A stretch of DNA of 14,978 nucleotides, taken from an uncultured Oscillospiraceae bacterium (GTDB lineage Bacteria > Bacillota > Clostridia > Oscillospirales > Acutalibacteraceae). Below the pieces are notes generated by a model. The model had not been told where the DNA came from, ran no database searches, and saw only the letters and a program-made list of their open reading frames with translations. The stretch covers positions 1 to 14,978 of the forward strand of contig URRG01000017.1 in assembly GCA_900550095.1 (NCBI GenBank), in the 5' to 3' direction. This document shows positions 14,867 to 14,978 of the stretch, piece by piece. The position numbers were made by a program, and so were the translations under genes. Every line of letters begins with the position of its first letter. The first letter of the stretch is position 1.

Positions 14867-14880
14867 ATTGATACATCAAT
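14867..14880. promoter_or_regulatory. MarR operator 1 (imperfect palindrome)
   Basis: ATTGATACATCAAT is symmetric except for its two central bases. It lies just downstream of the predicted transcription start and shares the TTGAT/ATCAA half-sites with operator 2, whose centre is 15 bp away. Confidence 0.65.
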
Positions 14881-14899
14881 AATTGATATATCAATTATT
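14878..14899. promoter_or_regulatory. MarR operator 2 (perfect 22-bp palindrome)
   Basis: The core AATTGATATATCAATT (14881-14896) is perfectly symmetric and extends by three more pairs each side, giving 22 bp. It overlaps the -10 box and the transcription start, an ideal repressor site. Confidence 0.75.
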
Positions 14900-14924
14900 A
14901 TAATCCTTTCAGAGGCTTTGTCAA
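14897..14924 (-). promoter_or_regulatory. Consensus sigma-A promoter of the marR-ABC operon
   Basis: On the minus strand TTGACA (14919-14924) and TATAAT (14897-14902) both match the consensus completely, with a 16-nt spacer. Such a strong promoter needs tight repression, consistent with the two palindromes covering its start. Confidence 0.85.
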
Positions 14925-14978
14925 CAGCTTCTTAAATACGGGATCAGGGAAACAGAAAAGCGCCGGGAAAAATATCTT

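Noticed and set aside
14847..14894. Upstream ATG extending MarR by 16 residues
   Set aside because: It falls inside the operator palindrome next to the -10 box and ahead of the GGAGG ribosome site.

Overview
The window reads as a chromosomal segment of a spore-forming Gram-positive anaerobe, most likely a clostridial Firmicute of the Lachnospiraceae type. Supporting this are a sporulation sigma factor (SigK-like) with a pro-sequence, an ECF sigma/anti-sigma pair of the SigV/RsiV type, a YitT-family membrane protein, a heterodimeric ABC exporter controlled by MarR, strong purine-rich ribosome binding sites, and intergenic DNA that is AT-richer than the roughly 50% GC genes. The placement is inferred from gene families only. 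I saw no rRNA, tRNA, insertion sequence, CRISPR array or phage module.

Layout. 1-622 (-): nitroreductase-family protein running off the left edge, with its own promoter and an inverted repeat in the leader. 884-1351 (-): small protein of unknown function, ended by a strong bidirectional hairpin at 757-797; its promoter has two TTGTGAC repeats 11 bp apart. 1813-3201 (-): MATE efflux transporter. 3574-4488 (+): TVP38/TMEM64 (VTT) membrane protein, divergent from the MATE gene. Two terminators separate it from 5013-5897 (-), a YitT/DUF2179 membrane protein. 6100-8406 (-): overlapping operon of an anchored SGNH/GDSL hydrolase, an ECF sigma factor and an RsiV-like anti-sigma factor, closed by a terminator. 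8592-9704 (-): divergent member of the pyrroline-5-carboxylate reductase fold with a TTG start. 10012-10830 (+): SigK-like gene whose homology stops inside the region 4.2 recognition helix. 10803-14846 (-): a marR-ABC-ABC operon with overlapping genes, one consensus promoter and two tandem palindromic operators.

How the parts work together. The SGNH-sigV-rsiV operon resembles the cell-envelope/lysozyme stress modules of Firmicutes: the anti-sigma factor would hold the sigma factor at the membrane, and the hydrolase would act on acetyl groups of the wall or a surface polymer. The MarR operon is a self-contained drug-response exporter with one competent and one degenerate ATP site. MATE, nitroreductase, VTT and YitT genes are individually transcribed housekeeping or accessory functions.

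The most unusual object is the sigK gene. It is well conserved through the motif SRSYVS, but the following residues, expected to be RIEK-type, are replaced by unrelated sequence that runs through a terminator hairpin. This is either a pseudogene or one half of a sigK split by a skin-like element whose other end is outside the window. No clearly new system is visible otherwise.
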